A DNA stretch of 5,562 bases, taken from NCBI GenBank assembly GCA_964369995.1, contig CAYJHH010000167.1:1-5562 (forward strand), read 5' to 3'. The stretch is from CAYJAD01 sp964369995. GTDB taxonomy: Bacteria > Desulfobacterota > Desulfovibrionia > Desulfovibrionales > Desulfovibrionaceae. The position numbers and the translations under genes were made by a program. Shown in pieces: positions 1 through 5,562 of the stretch (its first letter is position 1; every line of letters begins with the position of its first letter). The notes beneath the pieces were generated by a model, which saw only the letters and a list, made by a program, of their open reading frames with translations, made no database searches and had not been told where the DNA came from.

Positions 1-19
1 TTGAAGTGAGCGTGCCTTT

Positions 20-49
20 CTTAAAAACGTGTGAAAACACGTTTTTAAG
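20..49 (-). terminator. Hairpin terminator closing the three-gene operon
   Basis: A perfect 12-bp stem (20-31 pairing with 38-49) surrounds a 6-nt loop and lies 15 nt past the stop codon of the ABC ATPase gene. The stem carries an A5/T5 run, so the U-tract of the transcript is inside the 3' arm instead of following it. Because the structure is symmetric it could act on either strand and may also end a convergent gene entering from the left. Placement and stem strength are seen directly; termination is inferred. The rest of 1-63 shows no recognisable gene. Confidence 0.6.
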
Positions 50-63
50 CGCCGATTAAGATA

Positions 64-1029
64 TTACACGAGCAAGCATCGAACCTTATGTATACCTCCT
101 ACCAGCGTAAACGTAGGCTCATTTTCTTTACATATATCTTGTGCTTTGGGGCATCTGGGATGAAAACGGCACCCTTTAGGTAAATCATAAGGCGGAGGAA
201 CCGTCCCTTCAATGGTGGGTAAGCGTTTCACGTCCATGGCATGGCGAGCAGGGGAGGCATGTAACAAACCCTGCGTATAAGGGTGCTTCGGATTTTGCAA
301 TACATCATGCACACTGCCTTGTTCCACCATATATCCGGCGTACATGACCCCTACCTTATGCGCCATTTGTGCCACCACGCCAAGATCATGGGTTATAAGC
401 AATATGGCACGTTGTTTTTCATGAGCAAGTTTTTTAAGTAATTCTAAAATTTGCCATTGAATGGTCACATCAAGAGCTGTGGTGGGTTCATCAGCAAGAA
501 GTAAGCTCGGGTCACATGCTAAAGCCATGGCAATAACTATGCGCTGACGCATACCACCGCTTAATTGATGCGGATAATCATCGAAACGATTTTCCGGAGA
601 GGGTATGCCTACTTGGCGAAAAATATCAATAATATGTGCTTTAGCCTCTGCCTTGGAGCATTTTTTATGTAAGCATACATGCTCCACACATTGTGGCCCC
701 ACACGTAAAACAGGGTTTAAAGCCGTCATGGGTTCTTGAAAAATCATGCCCACATGTTGGCCGCGTTGCGCCCGCATGTCTTTTTCTGAAAGGCTGAGTA
801 AATCTTGATTATGCAAAAGTACCTTGCCACTTAACTGCGTATTTTCTGGGCTAAGACGCAAAATGGCCTTGGCCGTAAGACTTTTTCCGCAGCCGGATTC
901 TCCCACAAGACAAAATATTTCACCTTGTCCCATGGAAAAATGCATATCAGACACGGCCTCGTAGCTGTCTCGCTCTGTATGAAAGGTGACGCACAATTGC
1001 TGTACATCTAATACGGCTTGTTCTTGCAT
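64..1029 (-). CDS. Dipeptide/oligopeptide ABC transporter ATP-binding protein (DppD/OppD family)
   Basis: This is the cytoplasmic ATPase subunit of a peptide- or nickel-type ABC importer; the family hydrolyses ATP to drive uptake through two permeases and normally pairs with a DppF/OppF ATPase. All nucleotide-binding motifs are intact: Walker A GESGCGKS (residues 43-50), Q-loop FQEP (97-100), signature LSGGM (156-160), Walker B LLLADE (176-181), D-loop around TALD (184-187) and switch His214. The C-terminal extension typical of the family follows, with HPYTQGLL and then four cysteines C287, C293, C300 and C318, the set that binds a 4Fe-4S cluster in characterised OppD. At 321 residues the length is normal. 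The ATG lies 1 nt after the stop of the upstream gene, which suggests translational coupling, with a GGGAA-like Shine-Dalgarno inside that gene's end. No permease, binding protein or DppF is present in the window, so the substrate cannot be assigned. Confidence 0.93.
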   Translation of the reverse strand: MQEQAVLDVQQLCVTFHTERDSYEAVSDMHFSMGQGEIFCLVGESGCGKSLTAKAILRLSPENTQLSGKVLLHNQDLLSLSEKDMRAQRGQHVGMIFQEPMTALNPVLRVGPQCVEHVCLHKKCSKAEAKAHIIDIFRQVGIPSPENRFDDYPHQLSGGMRQRIVIAMALACDPSLLLADEPTTALDVTIQWQILELLKKLAHEKQRAILLITHDLGVVAQMAHKVGVMYAGYMVEQGSVHDVLQNPKHPYTQGLLHASPARHAMDVKRLPTIEGTVPPPYDLPKGCRFHPRCPKAQDICKENEPTFTLVGGIHKVRCLLV

Positions 1030-1030
1030 A

Positions 1031-2461
1031 TTACTTTTCCCAGAATTTTTTTTCGTTTTTCTTGGAAGGCTTTATGACCTTTTTCTTCCTTTCTTGAGGT
1101 TTTTCCTCTCTATACGAGGCATTTTTTCCGCGCCCTTCCGATCTTTCGCCAGAAAAAGATCGTGGACGATCTTGGGAATATGGTCTTGAGTATTCTCGTG
1201 TATATCCATCTTCACGACGAGAATCTCTATAGTCTCTATACTCTCTATCCTCGCGTGCAGGAAGTTTTTCCTTATGCTCCACAATAAAAGCACCAGATTT
1301 TCTATCGGTGGCACTTTCATCATGGGGAGCTTCTATGGATACAAGAGCTCCCGAAGGCAGATGTTCGGCCCGGCCCAATAAAGTCAGACCTTGCGGCGCG
1401 CAAGCATAACGCGAAAAACCAGGTACATTGGGCACACGAAAAGGTGCGGAGATAATACGCGCTGAAGAGGGTGTATGGCGGCCTTCTTGTTCGGTATGGC
1501 TCTCTTGCTCTTGTGCATTTTGCCCCCCCTGTAAAAGAACAAAGGATAAACTTAAAGCATCTTTGCGTAAATTTGCTTTAATGGACAGATCGGTGAGCCA
1601 ATACGGCGCCCCTTGAATATCAAAGGTAAAATGGCACCATGTACGCGTATCATCCAAAGGACATTCATGCCCATGCGTGCAAGGGCTTACGGGGCGTAAT
1701 TGGTAATTTTGCGCCACTTCACGCAATGTTACAATGGTTTTTCCGCCAAGGCGTGTTCCTGGCTCCACAAAAAGCAAACGTGCATCGGGAGCGTGCAGGC
1801 TTCCGAGAAGTTTTTCTACCACTTCTTCTAAACGATCTTCCGAGCTTTGTTCATGGCGTCCTTTAAGCTCATTACACACATTGGCAGCGGTGATAAGCCA
1901 AGGAATGCCTTCGGTCTTATGCATTTCTGTGGCGGTGCCTTCTAAATGACAGCGCCTTGTGACCACGCGCCAAGGGCTATCCTTACCCACCAAAGTTTCA
2001 AAAATCTTTTGTCCTGTGCCAAGGGGGTGAGGAGAAATATCCGTACATAGCACTGTCAAAGGAATATGACGCCACTGAGGTTTAGCAAGCCAAAGGGCTA
2101 TGGGCAGGGAAAGGGGGCCGCTGCCCATATCAGCAAAAATACGCGGCAAGGCAGGTCCATTTTTTTTAATGGGCATGGGCGTAGGTTCTGGTAAATCAAG
2201 ACTATGCAAAAGACGTGTTAAACGCAGGATATTCCATGGTAAAAAATACCATACATAGGCAGAGGTAAAGCGCGGAGCAGACCAGTACGGCTGCTGTAAT
2301 AAACCACGCTCGGTGGTAAGACGTGTGGAAAGTTCTTCAATGGCCTGTGGCAAAAGATGACGGTGCTTGGCCTGCATGGGCATGGCACTTTGCAGCACTT
2401 TGGGAAAATCTTGGAGGGCGTCACAAATGGCGCGGGGGAGGGGGGGGAAAAGTTCTTGCAT
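1031..2461 (-). CDS. Rsm22/METTL17-family putative ribosomal small-subunit methyltransferase-like protein
   Basis: This resembles the Rsm22 family (mitochondrial Rsm22/METTL17 and bacterial relatives), which assist assembly of the small ribosomal subunit. The SAM-methyltransferase-like core has motif I at residues 108-118 (F-A-D-M-G-S-G-P-L-S), an acidic residue after the second strand (D141) and VEPGTRLGG at 232-240, a family hallmark. The third glycine of the usual GxGxG is replaced by Leu117, so catalysis is uncertain. A four-cysteine set follows: C261 (within SPCTHG), C267 (ECPL), C276 (WCHF) and C354 (YACAP), matching the Fe-S site of METTL17. Residues about 395-476 form a charged, R/D/E/S/Y-rich, probably disordered tail ending in a lysine-rich patch, which could contact RNA. 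The start is supported by AGGA at 2467-2470, 5 nt before the ATG. The gene sits 2 nt after the ASKHA gene and 1 nt before the ABC ATPase gene. Family assignment is by motif recognition; the exact role in this bacterium is inferred. Confidence 0.82.
   Translation of the reverse strand: MQELFPPLPRAICDALQDFPKVLQSAMPMQAKHRHLLPQAIEELSTRLTTERGLLQQPYWSAPRFTSAYVWYFLPWNILRLTRLLHSLDLPEPTPMPIKKNGPALPRIFADMGSGPLSLPIALWLAKPQWRHIPLTVLCTDISPHPLGTGQKIFETLVGKDSPWRVVTRRCHLEGTATEMHKTEGIPWLITAANVCNELKGRHEQSSEDRLEEVVEKLLGSLHAPDARLLFVEPGTRLGGKTIVTLREVAQNYQLRPVSPCTHGHECPLDDTRTWCHFTFDIQGAPYWLTDLSIKANLRKDALSLSFVLLQGGQNAQEQESHTEQEGRHTPSSARIISAPFRVPNVPGFSRYACAPQGLTLLGRAEHLPSGALVSIEAPHDESATDRKSGAFIVEHKEKLPAREDREYRDYRDSRREDGYTREYSRPYSQDRPRSFSGERSEGRGKNASYREEKPQERKKKVIKPSKKNEKKFWEK
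1223..1249 (-). repeat. Three tandem 9-bp units in the Rsm22-like gene tail
   Basis: Three adjacent near-identical 9-bp units (1223-1231, 1232-1240, 1241-1249) share a TCTCTAT core on the plus strand. On the coding strand they give the tripeptides DRE, YRD and YRD of the charged tail (about residues 405-413). Because the unit is a multiple of three, gain or loss of a copy would keep the frame and only change tail length. Confidence 0.7.
2434..2447 (-). repeat. Interrupted poly-C tract (C8-T-C5 on coding strand) at the 5' end of the Rsm22-like gene
   Basis: The plus strand reads G5 (2434-2438), A, G8 (2440-2447). On the coding strand this is C8-T-C5 and spans codons 5 to 10 (F-P-P-L-P-R). A homopolymer this long so close to a start codon is a possible slippage site; a one-base change would shift the frame early and could also reduce expression of the coupled ABC ATPase gene. 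In this copy the frame is open. The tract is seen directly; any switching is inference. Confidence 0.6.
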
Positions 2462-2463
2462 AA

Positions 2464-4239
2464 TTATCCTGCATGGGAAAAGTTCATGTGTTGCATGAAT
2501 TTTTCCGTAAAATGTTCATCTTCTGTGAGCTTTACAAGGGTACATCCCTTGCTCCATTGGTACAGCTCTTGGCGTAAAGAGGGAGTATGAAGCAATGCAG
2601 CCATACCTTCTAAGGCACTATTACCTAAAGATTGAATGCGCGCTCCTGCCCCTTGGGGTACAAAACCTAAGCCTTCTAAATCATGCACTTGTACATGCTC
2701 GCCCATGGCACCTGCCAAATATATATGATGTATATCTGCTGGGGCAAGTTGTGCATGCTGTAATAAATATTTCATGGCCAAAGAAAAAGCCGCTTTTACT
2801 TTTAAAATTTCTTCCACATCGGCGGCGTAAAGAAACATGGGGCTTGCACTATGCTTAGGCCATAAGCGTAAAGCCAAGCTACCATTAATTTTTTCAAAAT
2901 TTTCTGCTACCTTGGTAAAAAAGGGAGAAGGCTTTTTCCCTTCAGGTTTTTCACAAAAAAGTCCTTGCTCAGACAATATTCCCAATTTTCGCAAAGCATG
3001 TATAAGTGAAATATACCCTGTACCGCAAATTTTTTGCGCCGGTGTACCGTCTAAGGTGACAGGCATAAGACCGGTGGGCTCCAAGCGCACAGTATGCACA
3101 ATGCCGTGACTTCCGTCTGCCATATGTCCGTGCGAAAGTCCAATACCTTCTAAGGCAGGCCCCATGGGAACTGAGGCCACATAAGCTTTTTGTGCATGCA
3201 CTGCCAAAATGAATTCCCCATTGGTACCAAGATCGGCCATGAGAAAGGGAAAGCTCGTATTTTGCCCTTGTTTTTGGCGCATCAGAAGGGCTGCATAGCC
3301 CGCGCTGATATCCCCGCCCACAAAAGGCGCCAATTGCACCGGAATATACACAAGGGGCAAGGAGGGGATATGTTCTTGGCAATGTCCCTCCAGTGGCAGT
3401 GCGTAAGGAGCATGAGCAAGACTTTTTAAATCCTTTTCCAAAAAAATGGCTGTCATGGCTGTATTGGCTGCCAGTCCAATTTCCTGCACTTCATGGGCAG
3501 GCGCAAGCTCGCATATGATATCTTGCATGGCTTTGTGCACCACCTGCGCTAAGATTTTTTTTCCTTGCGCTTGCATACCCAAATGTATGCGTGAAATAAC
3601 ATCGGCACCGGCGCCCATTTGTGGATTTAACCTGCGCCCTTGAGCCACCGTATGTCCTTGCATAGTTATGGCTTCATAACAAAGGGATGTGGTGCCAAGA
3701 TCTATGGCAAGCTGTACCGGCACAGAAGATAGGGCAGAAAGGGGAGCCTTTGTCCTACTGTCAGACCCTACCAAGGACGAAAGGGGCATTTCCTTATGCT
3801 TCTTAAGGGCAAAAGCCGAATCGGGTAATTCTAAACGAATATGCGTCTCATTGCATAAAAGTTGCCCCAAATCATGGCGACATGCAAGACGCCAGTGTTG
3901 CGCTATGGCTTCTTCACCCAAGATTTCTTTTTCTTTCTCAAAAGCTTGAGGTGCAGCGCTTAAAAAACGTACCTTACATGCACCGCAACGCCCAAGTCCC
4001 GAACATAAAGGCAGGGGAGCAAGTTTGCCAGAAAGCCATAGGGCTGTTGCTAAACTTTGCACCAGAGCTTGCGGTTTTATGCAAATGGGCGCCCCTTGCG
4101 TAGGGTAAATACTAATACTGTAATCTTGTTGCCCTGAAATGGGCAAATGGGCTGCCTCTTGGCAAAGGCTTTGGCTTTTATTCCTGCAGTTTCTGTCCAT
4201 GGGTATAGTGTAACGCGCCCTTGAGTGAAGGTCAAACAT
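2464..4239 (-). CDS. 2Fe-2S ferredoxin/ASKHA-domain protein (RACo-like corrinoid activation family, DUF4445)
   Basis: Proteins of this architecture use a reduced 2Fe-2S cluster and ATP to reactivate corrinoid proteins whose cobalt has oxidised to Co(II), as shown for RACo and RamA-like activators. Residues about 40-138 form a plant-type 2Fe-2S domain with C79-x5-C85-x2-C88 and C120. A polar linker (about 139-175) leads into the ASKHA part: phosphate-1-like DLGTTS (180-185), the family block NPQMGAGADVISRI (205-218), FVGGDISAG (306-314), phosphate-2-like DLGTNGE (336-342), CGTGYI (405-410), adenosine-type motif LAGAMG (508-513), and GNSALEGMAALL near the C-terminus (539-550). The length of 591 is slightly short of RACo. 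It is the first gene of the operon, 2 nt ahead of the Rsm22-like gene. The start is uncertain: neither Met1 nor Met14 (ATG at 4198-4200) has a clear Shine-Dalgarno, and residues before about 38 show no recognised fold. No corrinoid protein or methyltransferase is nearby, so the partner is unknown. Confidence 0.88.
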   Translation of the reverse strand: MFDLHSRARYTIPMDRNCRNKSQSLCQEAAHLPISGQQDYSISIYPTQGAPICIKPQALVQSLATALWLSGKLAPLPLCSGLGRCGACKVRFLSAAPQAFEKEKEILGEEAIAQHWRLACRHDLGQLLCNETHIRLELPDSAFALKKHKEMPLSSLVGSDSRTKAPLSALSSVPVQLAIDLGTTSLCYEAITMQGHTVAQGRRLNPQMGAGADVISRIHLGMQAQGKKILAQVVHKAMQDIICELAPAHEVQEIGLAANTAMTAIFLEKDLKSLAHAPYALPLEGHCQEHIPSLPLVYIPVQLAPFVGGDISAGYAALLMRQKQGQNTSFPFLMADLGTNGEFILAVHAQKAYVASVPMGPALEGIGLSHGHMADGSHGIVHTVRLEPTGLMPVTLDGTPAQKICGTGYISLIHALRKLGILSEQGLFCEKPEGKKPSPFFTKVAENFEKINGSLALRLWPKHSASPMFLYAADVEEILKVKAAFSLAMKYLLQHAQLAPADIHHIYLAGAMGEHVQVHDLEGLGFVPQGAGARIQSLGNSALEGMAALLHTPSLRQELYQWSKGCTLVKLTEDEHFTEKFMQHMNFSHAG

Positions 4240-4265
4240 ACAAAAAACAGTCTATCTTTTTACAT

Positions 4266-4283
4266 CTGACAGAAAAATGTCAG
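4266..4283. promoter_or_regulatory. 18-bp palindrome, candidate operator or leader hairpin
   Basis: CTGACA (4266-4271), a 6-nt spacer and TGTCAG (4278-4283) form a perfect 6-bp inverted repeat in the divergent intergenic region. It lies 27 to 44 bp upstream of the ASKHA gene start and its right edge overlaps the first two bases of the sigma-54-like element for fliM. It could be a binding site for a dimeric regulator affecting both directions, or a small hairpin in the ASKHA mRNA leader. No specific regulator is recognised. Confidence 0.4.
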
Positions 4284-4297
4284 GCATATATTTTGCA
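4282..4297 (+). promoter_or_regulatory. Candidate sigma-54 promoter for fliM
   Basis: The sequence AGGCATA-N4-TTGCA matches the sigma-54 consensus (TGGCACG-N4-TTGCW) at GGCA and TTGCA, with exactly 10 nt between the GG (4283-4284) and GC (4295-4296) dinucleotides. Transcription would start near 4308, giving a leader of about 130 nt before fliM. Sigma-54 control of flagellar genes is common in polar flagellates. The element overlaps an AT-rich inverted repeat (4288-4305: 7-bp arms, 4-nt centre). The first base and two others of the -24 block do not match, so this remains a candidate. Confidence 0.42.
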
Positions 4298-4319
4298 TAA
4301 AATATTTCATTGTGTGCAA
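4290..4319 (-). promoter_or_regulatory. Weak candidate sigma-70 promoter for the ASKHA operon
   Basis: On the minus strand, TTGCAC (4319-4314) and CAAAAT (4295-4290) are separated by 18 nt. This would start transcription near 4283, about 44 nt ahead of the ASKHA start and at the edge of the palindrome. The -10 match is poor (first base wrong), and a comparably weak alternative exists further upstream (TTGCAC at 4394-4389, 16 nt, TATGAG). The operon must have a promoter in this region, but the sequence does not single one out. Confidence 0.2.
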
Positions 4320-4378
4320 AGCTCATTTTTATGACTCTGTGTGTTTTTAGATAGTTACATGAATTGCTCATAAAAATA

Positions 4379-4407
4379 TTGACCTTCTGTGCAACACTGC
4401 CTAAAGT
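4379..4407 (+). promoter_or_regulatory. Candidate sigma-70 promoter for fliM
   Basis: TTGACC (4379-4384, five of six consensus bases) and TAAAGT (4402-4407, four of six) are separated by the ideal 17 nt. Transcription would start near 4414, leaving a leader of about 27 nt that contains the fliM Shine-Dalgarno. It competes with, or adds to, the sigma-54-like element upstream; sequence alone does not decide which is used. Confidence 0.4.
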
Positions 4408-4440
4408 GATGACGGTATTTTCCAAAACAAAGGGTATTGT

Positions 4441-5421
4441 ATGAATAAAATTTTGGCACAAGATGAAGTAGATGCTTTATTACGTGGTCTTTCCGGCGGC
4501 GAAATTGAAAGCGAAAATGACACACCTGATGATGATTCAGGTATTGTTCCTTTTGACCTTGCCAATCAAGATCGTATTATTCGCGGGCGTATGCCTGTAC
4601 TTGAAATTGTAAACGATCGTTTTGCACGCCTTTGTACCAACGCCCTTTCTAACTCCTTACGTAAGCGCGTGGAATTGAACCCCATTTCCATTGATATGGC
4701 GAAATTTGGTGAGTTTATTCGTTCACTGCCCGTACCCACAAGTATTAATATCTTTAAAATGGATCCCTTACGTGGCAACGCCATTATTGTTGTGGATTCA
4801 CGCCTTGTTTTTGCCTTGGTGGAAAACTTCTTTGGCGGGGCAGGGTCCACTCCAAAAGTAGAAGGGCGTGAGTTTACCCGCATTGAACAGGCTGTGGTGG
4901 ACAAAATTATTAAAATTTCTTTGGATACCCTCGAAGAATCATGGCGCCCTGTGCATGATGTAAAGTTTGAAATGGTGCGCTCTGAAATTAACCCTCAATT
5001 TGCTGCCATTGTACCTCCTTCAGACGTGGTGGTCGTCATTACTTTTGAGGTGGAGCTGGATAATACCATTGGCTCCATGGTTATTTGCTTACCCTATGCT
5101 ACCATTGAACCCATTCGCCAAAAATTGCACGCCAGTTTCCAAACAGAACGCCTTGAAATTGACCACGCATGGGTGGCACGCTTAAAAGAGCGCCTTATGG
5201 AAACACCTGTGGAATTTAAGATTAAATTTGGTGAAACGCAAATTACCGGTAATCAGCTTTTACGCATGCAGGTGGGAGATGTGCTGGTACTTAATACCGA
5301 CGTGGAAGACCTTTTACCCTGCACGGTGGCCGGTGTCACCAAATACTACGGTCTTGGCGGTACGGTAAAAGCCATGAAAGGGTTCCAAATTGTAAAAGAA
5401 ATTGAGCCGCAATATACATAA
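4441..5421 (+). CDS. fliM: Flagellar motor switch protein FliM
   Basis: FliM forms the middle of the cytoplasmic C-ring, where phosphorylated CheY binds and changes the direction of flagellar rotation. The N-terminal CheY-binding peptide is clear (LAQDEVDALL, residues 5-14), followed by an acidic flexible linker (about 20-35). The CheC-like middle domain (about 45-235) contains the FliG-contacting GGxG motif as GGAG (132-135). The C-terminal SpoA domain (about 245-325), which joins FliN, includes the stretch GDVLVLN (279-285). The length of 326 is normal and nothing is missing. The start is supported by AGGG at 4431-4434, 6 nt before the ATG, and by the N-terminal motif beginning at once. The gene stands alone between the divergent operon and a terminator, so it is likely transcribed singly; no other flagellar or chemotaxis gene is in the window. 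Confidence 0.98.
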   Translation: MNKILAQDEVDALLRGLSGGEIESENDTPDDDSGIVPFDLANQDRIIRGRMPVLEIVNDRFARLCTNALSNSLRKRVELNPISIDMAKFGEFIRSLPVPTSINIFKMDPLRGNAIIVVDSRLVFALVENFFGGAGSTPKVEGREFTRIEQAVVDKIIKISLDTLEESWRPVHDVKFEMVRSEINPQFAAIVPPSDVVVVITFEVELDNTIGSMVICLPYATIEPIRQKLHASFQTERLEIDHAWVARLKERLMETPVEFKIKFGETQITGNQLLRMQVGDVLVLNTDVEDLLPCTVAGVTKYYGLGGTVKAMKGFQIVKEIEPQYT

Positions 5422-5444
5422 TTTTTTCCATAGACTTTTTTGTG

Positions 5445-5475
5445 AAGGGGAAAAAGATAAACTCTTTTTCCCCTT
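5445..5475 (+). terminator. Hairpin terminator of fliM
   Basis: A 12-bp perfect stem (5445-5456 with 5464-5475, extendable by one A-T pair) encloses a short loop 23 nt after the fliM stop. The stem has a G4 block and an A5/T5 run, so the U-rich part lies within the 3' arm, as in the terminator at 20-49. It should end fliM transcription and could work on the opposite strand as well. Confidence 0.7.
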
Positions 5476-5492
5476 TCTCATGTGGTGAATAC

Positions 5493-5527
5493 TTTTCAGT
5501 GTCGATTTATTTAGTCGACACTGAAAA
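5493..5527. repeat. 13-bp perfect inverted repeat with 9-nt centre
   Basis: The arms at 5493-5505 and 5515-5527 (TTTTCAGTGTCGA and its exact reverse complement) flank an AT-rich 9-nt centre. Each arm has its T-run on the outside 5' edge, so on either strand the hairpin transcript starts with U4 and ends with A4, the reverse of a terminator. Arm centres are 22 bp apart, about two helical turns. It sits 5 bp before a promoter-like sequence and may be an operator for the next gene. A leader hairpin or a remnant of a mobile-element end are alternatives. Confidence 0.6.
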
Positions 5528-5532
5528 ACAAC

Positions 5533-5562
5533 TTAACTATCAGTAAAAATAGAACTTATAAA
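5533..5562 (+). promoter_or_regulatory. Candidate promoter of the next plus-strand gene
   Basis: TTAACT (5533-5538, four of six) and TATAAA (5557-5562, five of six) are 18 nt apart, right at the window edge. Transcription would start beyond the window. The position after a terminator and an inverted repeat supports a new transcription unit, but AT-rich DNA gives such matches by chance. Confidence 0.35.

Noticed and set aside
3..59. Possible end of a plus-strand gene entering from the left with a stop at 57-59
   Set aside because: The frame is open for only 18 codons and would run through the terminator hairpin. Too short to support a gene, though it cannot be fully excluded without the sequence to the left.
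986..1189. A 67-codon plus-strand open frame rich in Phe and Leu
   Set aside because: It is antisense to the lysine- and arginine-rich tail of the Rsm22-like gene; the hydrophobic look is only the complement of that codon use.
2969..3382. A 137-codon minus-strand open frame
   Set aside because: It lies wholly inside the ASKHA gene on the same strand in another frame. The ASKHA frame there holds conserved motifs (DLGTNGE, CGTGYI), and the alternative product shows no recognisable domain.
4198..4239. Met14 as the true start of the ASKHA protein
   Set aside because: It is possible, since the first residues look unconserved, but no Shine-Dalgarno favours it over Met1, so the longer form is kept with the uncertainty noted.
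4252..4461. A 69-codon minus-strand open frame across the intergenic region
   Set aside because: It starts inside fliM, runs antisense to the fliM ribosome site and promoter candidates, has no Shine-Dalgarno, and its product is not recognisable.
4566..4904. A 112-codon minus-strand open frame
   Set aside because: It is antisense to the conserved CheC-like domain of fliM and its composition is what an antisense reading gives.
5493..5527. Reading the second hairpin after fliM as a terminator
   Set aside because: The 3' side on both strands is an A-run, not a U-run, and a good terminator already lies 18 bp upstream.

Overview
The window looks like chromosomal DNA of a Desulfovibrionaceae-type bacterium (Desulfobacterota) with moderate GC content (mid-40s percent by eye, not computed). 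The main reason is the FliM protein, whose N-terminus reads like Desulfovibrio FliM. An Rsm22-family protein and a ferredoxin-ASKHA (RACo-like) activator also fit an anaerobe of this kind. Species cannot be named from the sequence alone. I see no mobile element, CRISPR array, tRNA or rRNA.

There are two transcription units, divergent from a 201-bp intergenic region (4240-4440). To the left, on the minus strand, lies a tight three-gene operon. It runs from a 2Fe-2S ferredoxin/ASKHA-domain reductive activator (2464-4239), through an Rsm22/METTL17-like ribosome-assembly protein (1031-2461), to a DppD/OppD-type ABC transporter ATPase (64-1029). The gaps are only 2 nt and 1 nt, and a strong hairpin (20-49) follows the last gene. 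To the right, on the plus strand, fliM (4441-5421) stands alone and is followed by its own hairpin terminator (5445-5475).

The intergenic region holds a sigma-54-like element with correct GG-N10-GC spacing, a sigma-70-like promoter closer to fliM, and an 18-bp palindrome next to the sigma-54-like element. After the fliM terminator there is a second, 13-bp perfect inverted repeat (5493-5527) that is not shaped like a terminator. It sits just upstream of a promoter-like sequence that runs to the window edge, so another plus-strand gene probably begins beyond 5562.

The most interesting point is the operon. Its three unrelated proteins each carry a cysteine set expected to bind an Fe-S cluster: a 2Fe-2S ferredoxin domain, the Rsm22/METTL17 four-cysteine site, and the OppD C-terminal four-cysteine site. 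Neither the corrinoid-protein partner expected for a RACo-like activator nor the permease and second ATPase expected for a DppD is present. FliM works in the flagellar motor switch and has no evident functional tie to the operon beyond the shared intergenic region.
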